DNA of 8,253 bases from Rhodoblastus sp964425315 (GTDB taxonomy: Bacteria > Pseudomonadota > Alphaproteobacteria > Rhizobiales > Beijerinckiaceae). How positions within the stretch are numbered: position 1 is the first letter of the stretch; every line of letters starts with the position of its first letter. The notes below the pieces were generated by a model, which made no database searches, was not told where the DNA came from, and was given only the letters and a program-made list of their open reading frames with translations. The position numbers and the translations under genes are program-made. Location: positions 1 to 8,253 of the forward strand of contig CAYRNB010000116.1 of the NCBI GenBank assembly GCA_964425315.1, given 5' to 3'. Of this stretch, positions 6,361 to 8,253 are shown in pieces.

Positions 6361-6531
6361 GTGGCTTGTGTAGTGTTCGATAACGGCTATCTGACTGTGA
6401 AAATCAGACATGTGACCAGGAAGCCGGACGGCTCGTTTTTCCAAGGCGAGCGGACGAAGCACGGAAGATTCTGGCGGGTTCCTGAGGCGTACAAAATGAG
6501 CGCCGAGTTGTCCGCTGGGACGCCTTTCTGA
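6361..6531 (+). CDS. Doubtful 56-aa ORF, possibly a gene remnant
   Basis: A GTG-started frame, with AAGAGG nine bases upstream, encodes MACVVFDNGYLTVKIRHVTR, then KPDGSFFQGERTKHGRFWRV and PEAYKMSAEL. The mix of charged and aromatic residues looks protein-like. The phrase IRHVTRKPDGSFF faintly recalls N-terminal regions of tyrosine recombinases, but no catalytic domain follows. A second frame, open from 6486 to a TGA at 6612-6614, reads RWDAFLIGEKRRRGENP. The two could be pieces of one decayed, frameshifted gene. The family is not recognised. Confidence 0.25.
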   Translation: MACVVFDNGYLTVKIRHVTRKPDGSFFQGERTKHGRFWRVPEAYKMSAELSAGTPF

Positions 6532-6541
6532 TTGGCGAGAA

Positions 6542-6572
6542 GAGGCGGCGGGGCGAAAATCCTCGCCGTCTC
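6542..6572 (+). other. 12-bp hairpin
   Basis: GAGGCGGCGGGG (6542-6553) pairs with CCTCGCCGTCTC (6561-6572) across a 7-base loop, with two G-U wobbles in RNA. It begins ten bases after the stop of the doubtful 56-aa ORF. No T-run follows, so a terminator role is weak. Confidence 0.4.
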
Positions 6573-6604
6573 ACTTTGCAGGGGGCTTGGTGGAAACCCC
6601 AGGG

Positions 6605-6656
6605 AAACCAGTGAGTTCAGACAGGAGGGTTAGAGACCCACTCGGAGCACTGGTTT
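6605..6656 (+). repeat. Nested inverted repeat, candidate structured RNA or DNA fold
   Basis: Outer arms AAACCAGTG (6605-6613) and CACTGGTTT (6648-6656) are perfect over 9 bp. Inside, GAGT (6613-6616) can pair with ACTC (6640-6643), and GGGT (6627-6630) with ACCC (6636-6639) around a TAGAG loop. The nested pairing gives a long bulged stem. No promoter or T-tract marks it as a transcript, and it does not fit a tRNA or another RNA family known to me. Confidence 0.4.
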
Positions 6657-6850
6657 TGCACCCGTTTCAGGCGTCACCAGCCGTCACCTATTTCAACATT
6701 TTGGCCTGCTGCTGGTTTGCGGATGTTCAATCGAACTAATCCGGCGAAAGACGAATAACAGCTGAACTTGGGGGGCGAATTAACGTTTGTGCAAATAGGC
6801 GGGAGGCTGGCTTACCCGCCAGGACATCTGAGCGCAGAACGAGGATCACC

Positions 6851-7033
6851 ATGCAAGAAGCTGAAATCCACGATTACGCACGCCAACTGCTCGACGCCCA
6901 CGGCGATAAGGCCCTCGCGGAGGCTGCTCAGAAGGCTCGTTCGTGCGAAGAGAAGGGCAAAGCGGAAGAAGCTGAGGCTTGGCGGCATGTTGAGGCAGCA
7001 ATTAAGTTGATGCTTGGCCCACACCAGAGCTGA
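6851..7033 (+). CDS. Small conserved-looking alphaproteobacterial protein, 60 aa
   Basis: A 60-residue soluble, helical and acidic protein: MQEAEIHDYARQLLDAHGDK, ALAEAAQKARSCEEKGKAEE, AEAWRHVEAAIKLMLGPHQS. It resembles the short hypothetical proteins of Rhizobiales that carry ARQLLEAHGD and end in EAWRRVEAAL-LM-GP. That is recalled, not searched. A strong Shine-Dalgarno (ACGAGG, ending at 6844) stands six bases before the ATG. It is isolated, with gene-poor DNA on both sides. No domain, catalytic residue or signal peptide is visible. The heptad-like Ala/Leu spacing suggests a two-helix hairpin. Coding is likely; function unknown. Confidence 0.75.
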   Translation: MQEAEIHDYARQLLDAHGDKALAEAAQKARSCEEKGKAEEAEAWRHVEAAIKLMLGPHQS

Positions 7034-7035
7034 GG

Positions 7036-7068
7036 GGGCGATGGGCTGCTCATAGCGCAGCCTCGCCC
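7036..7068 (+). terminator. Possible terminator hairpin after the 60-aa gene
   Basis: GGGCGA (7036-7041), a 2-base bulge and GGCTGC (7044-7049) pair with GCAGCC (7057-7062) and TCGCCC (7063-7068), 12 bp in all, beginning directly after the stop codon. The stem is very stable, but GTGCGCC follows instead of a T-run. It may stabilise the mRNA 3' end rather than terminate. Confidence 0.35.
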
Positions 7069-7753
7069 GTGCGCCATCGACCGCTCACTGAACAGGCCAT
7101 TCCGCCTATGACCGAGAACGTGGCCCGAATTTTTTGGGTGGCGCACACACAGAATGGTTCATAAGTAAACCGTCTGACCCTGAAACCCGACGGTCGCCTG
7201 TCGGCACGAGTCCCAAAGCCACGAAAGGCGCCCCCTCGTTTCCGAGCGGCCACGGCCTGCTTGCCCATGCAAGCTGGACGCGAGGGCAGCGAAGGGGACC
7301 TGAGCGGAATAATAGCGAGGCGTTAGGGGCTTAGAGGAATTATGGGTCGATTTAGCTGCCCAAGGAGGGAAAGCGCACTCTGAAAGTCGCTCACTGCTCG
7401 CCGTGACCGAACAACGCGGCTCGCCTTTAGCGCCTTTTTTGAAGTGGGGGGCAGGGGCTGCGTTTGGAAATCGAGCGGCCTGGAGTCCCCCTTCTGGCGT
7501 CCTTGAACAACACCGATGAAAGGCAAAGCGAGGTCGGTTTGCCGCAGCAGCGTCCGGCGTCGAAGGCTGCCGTCAGGAGCAAGGTGATACAATCAGTGAA
7601 ACACACGATTCCCATGCCGAATATAGGCGTTGAGATTCAACCTTTTAGAAGGTCATATCAGGGCATATTCTGCTTCTCCTGGGCGCCAATATTCTGAAAA
7701 GCTTCACTGCTTCAAAATGTTGAGCCTCGCCAGAGTGTTGCGCATACCCGGCT

Positions 7754-7777
7754 GTGCTACAAGGGGGTGCTACAAGG
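7754..7777. repeat. 13-base tandem duplication
   Basis: GTGCTACAAGG occurs at 7754-7764 and again at 7767-7777, a period of 13 bases. It looks like a slippage duplication. Two units are too few to call an iteron or CRISPR. Confidence 0.6.
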
Positions 7778-7786
7778 CTCCTCAGA

Positions 7787-7804
7787 TTGGCTCGCCTAAG
7801 CCAA
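7787..7804 (-). other. Short inverted repeat downstream of the cupin gene
   Basis: TTGGCT (7787-7792) and AGCCAA (7799-7804) form a perfect 6-bp stem with a 6-base loop, 71 bases beyond the stop of the minus-strand cupin gene. There is no T-run on either side, so terminator function is only possible. Confidence 0.3.
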
Positions 7805-7875
7805 CGGATGGGCATGAAGTTGGCATTAGGTTTGCCCGCGGGTTGGTCCGCCGACGACCATAAGCGCCGCTCGCC

Positions 7876-8253
7876 TCATTTGGCGACGCGTGTGGCATTG
7901 GGAACGCCTTCGGCGCCCATGTAGACGGCGAGGATGCGTACCGGCACGGTTCCCTTGTTGACGCCGTCATGCGGCCAGTTCATCGGTTCCATCAGGCTGT
8001 CGCCGGCCTTGTAGATACGCGTGCCCTTGTCACCATAGTCGATCGTGATCGCGCCGTTGAGCACATAGGCGAAGAGCGGAACGGCATGTTCGTGCCAGCC
8101 GGTTTCGTCGCCCGGCGGAACGGTGACGATGACCGCGGTCACCTTGGCCTTGCCGGACGGATAGGCGATCGGCTGACCGAAGATCGTCTCGCTCGCCGAC
8201 AGCAGCGGCGTCACCAGCGTCTTGTAAGAGAGCGCCTCTTCGGCCGACGCCGA
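7876..8253 (-). CDS. Cupin-domain protein, C-terminal part (5' end beyond right edge)
   Basis: The frame is open from the right edge to a TGA at 7878-7876, giving 125 visible residues. A GTG at 8214 lies in frame, but the reading frame continues upstream through SASAEEALSYKTL to the edge. The true start, perhaps with a signal peptide, is therefore probably outside the window. The single cupin barrel shows motif 1 as PPGDETGWHEHAVPLFAYVL followed by NG, and motif 2 as KAGDSLMEPMNWPHDGVNKG. The histidines of WHEH and of NWPH are the likely metal ligands. The Glu often found in motif 1 is absent. The ending RILAVYMGAEGVPN is typical of small stand-alone cupins of Proteobacteria. The reaction and substrate cannot be assigned. 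It ends facing the gene-less tract. Confidence 0.88.
   Translation of the reverse strand, partial: SASAEEALSYKTLVTPLLSASETIFGQPIAYPSGKAKVTAVIVTVPPGDETGWHEHAVPLFAYVLNGAITIDYGDKGTRIYKAGDSLMEPMNWPHDGVNKGTVPVRILAVYMGAEGVPNATRVAK

Larger units (their letters stand above)
6292..6850. other. Gene-poor tract between tRNA-Leu and the 60-aa gene
   Basis: About 560 bases with no recognisable gene. Its content is one short doubtful ORF (6361-6531), a second short open frame overlapping it out of phase, a hairpin at 6542-6572 and a nested inverted repeat at 6605-6656. The sequence GCGTCACCAGCCGTCACC near 6672-6688 is a small imperfect direct repeat. No transposase, integrase or IS ends were seen. Confidence 0.5.
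7069..7875. other. Gene-less stretch of about 800 bases
   Basis: No gene is supported here. Short open frames exist on both strands (for example 7134-7334 plus; 7323-7592 and 7427-7615 minus), but none has a ribosome site with protein-like composition that I recognise. They are rich in Arg, Ser, Pro and Cys, as noise in GC-rich DNA tends to be. The part from about 7600 to 7740 is visibly more AT-rich than the rest of the window. It contains ACCTT-TTAG-AAGGT (7640-7653) and two copies of ATATTCTG. The tract may be decayed or acquired DNA. No IS ends or tRNA-end duplication were found. Confidence 0.5.

Noticed and set aside
7108..7164. 18-codon ATG frame MTENVARIFWVAHTQNGS
   Set aside because: Too short, no clear ribosome site, no family match.
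7323..7615. Overlapping minus-strand frames of 62 and 89 codons
   Set aside because: They overlap each other in different phases with no recognised motif; neither can be supported as coding.
7754..7777. Direct repeat as a CRISPR or iteron array
   Set aside because: Only two 11-base copies with a 2-base gap; no spacers, no cas or rep gene.

Overview
The window is a high-GC, densely coded chromosomal stretch from an alphaproteobacterium. The protein sequences and the gene order (alpha/beta hydrolase next to infC-rpmI-rplT-pheS-pheT) point to Hyphomicrobiales/Rhizobiales. A methylotroph-like family such as Methylocystaceae or Beijerinckiaceae is only a guess. No mobile element with ends, CRISPR array, phage module or recognisable defence system is visible.

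Left part, minus strand, bases 1-3480: a translation cluster read right to left. Its order is infC (IF3), rpmI (L35), rplT (L20), an intrinsic terminator, then pheS and pheT, the two subunits of phenylalanyl-tRNA synthetase. pheT runs off the left edge. A TTGACT -35 box lies upstream of infC. The infC reading frame is best started at an ATT codon with a strong Shine-Dalgarno, as expected for an IF3 gene that controls its own translation.

Middle, bases 3533-5574: a GT4-like glycosyltransferase gene (minus) stands head to head with a serine alpha/beta hydrolase gene (plus), with only 20 bases between start codons. The glycosyltransferase has lost several residues normally used for sugar-nucleotide binding, so it may be a diverged or inactive relative.

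Right part, bases 5575-8253: an unrecognised 138-aa protein gene, then tRNA-Leu(CAG) with its own promoter. About 1.6 kb of gene-poor DNA follows, with several hairpins, a doubtful 56-codon ORF and one convincing 60-aa small-protein gene. At the right edge is the C-terminal part of a cupin protein on the minus strand. The gene-poor stretch after the tRNA could be an old integration scar, but no recombinase or duplicated tRNA end is visible.

Most of the window is ordinary housekeeping DNA. The points most worth checking are the infC start, the missing catalytic residues in the glycosyltransferase, the orphan 138-aa protein, and the structured, gene-poor tract behind the tRNA.
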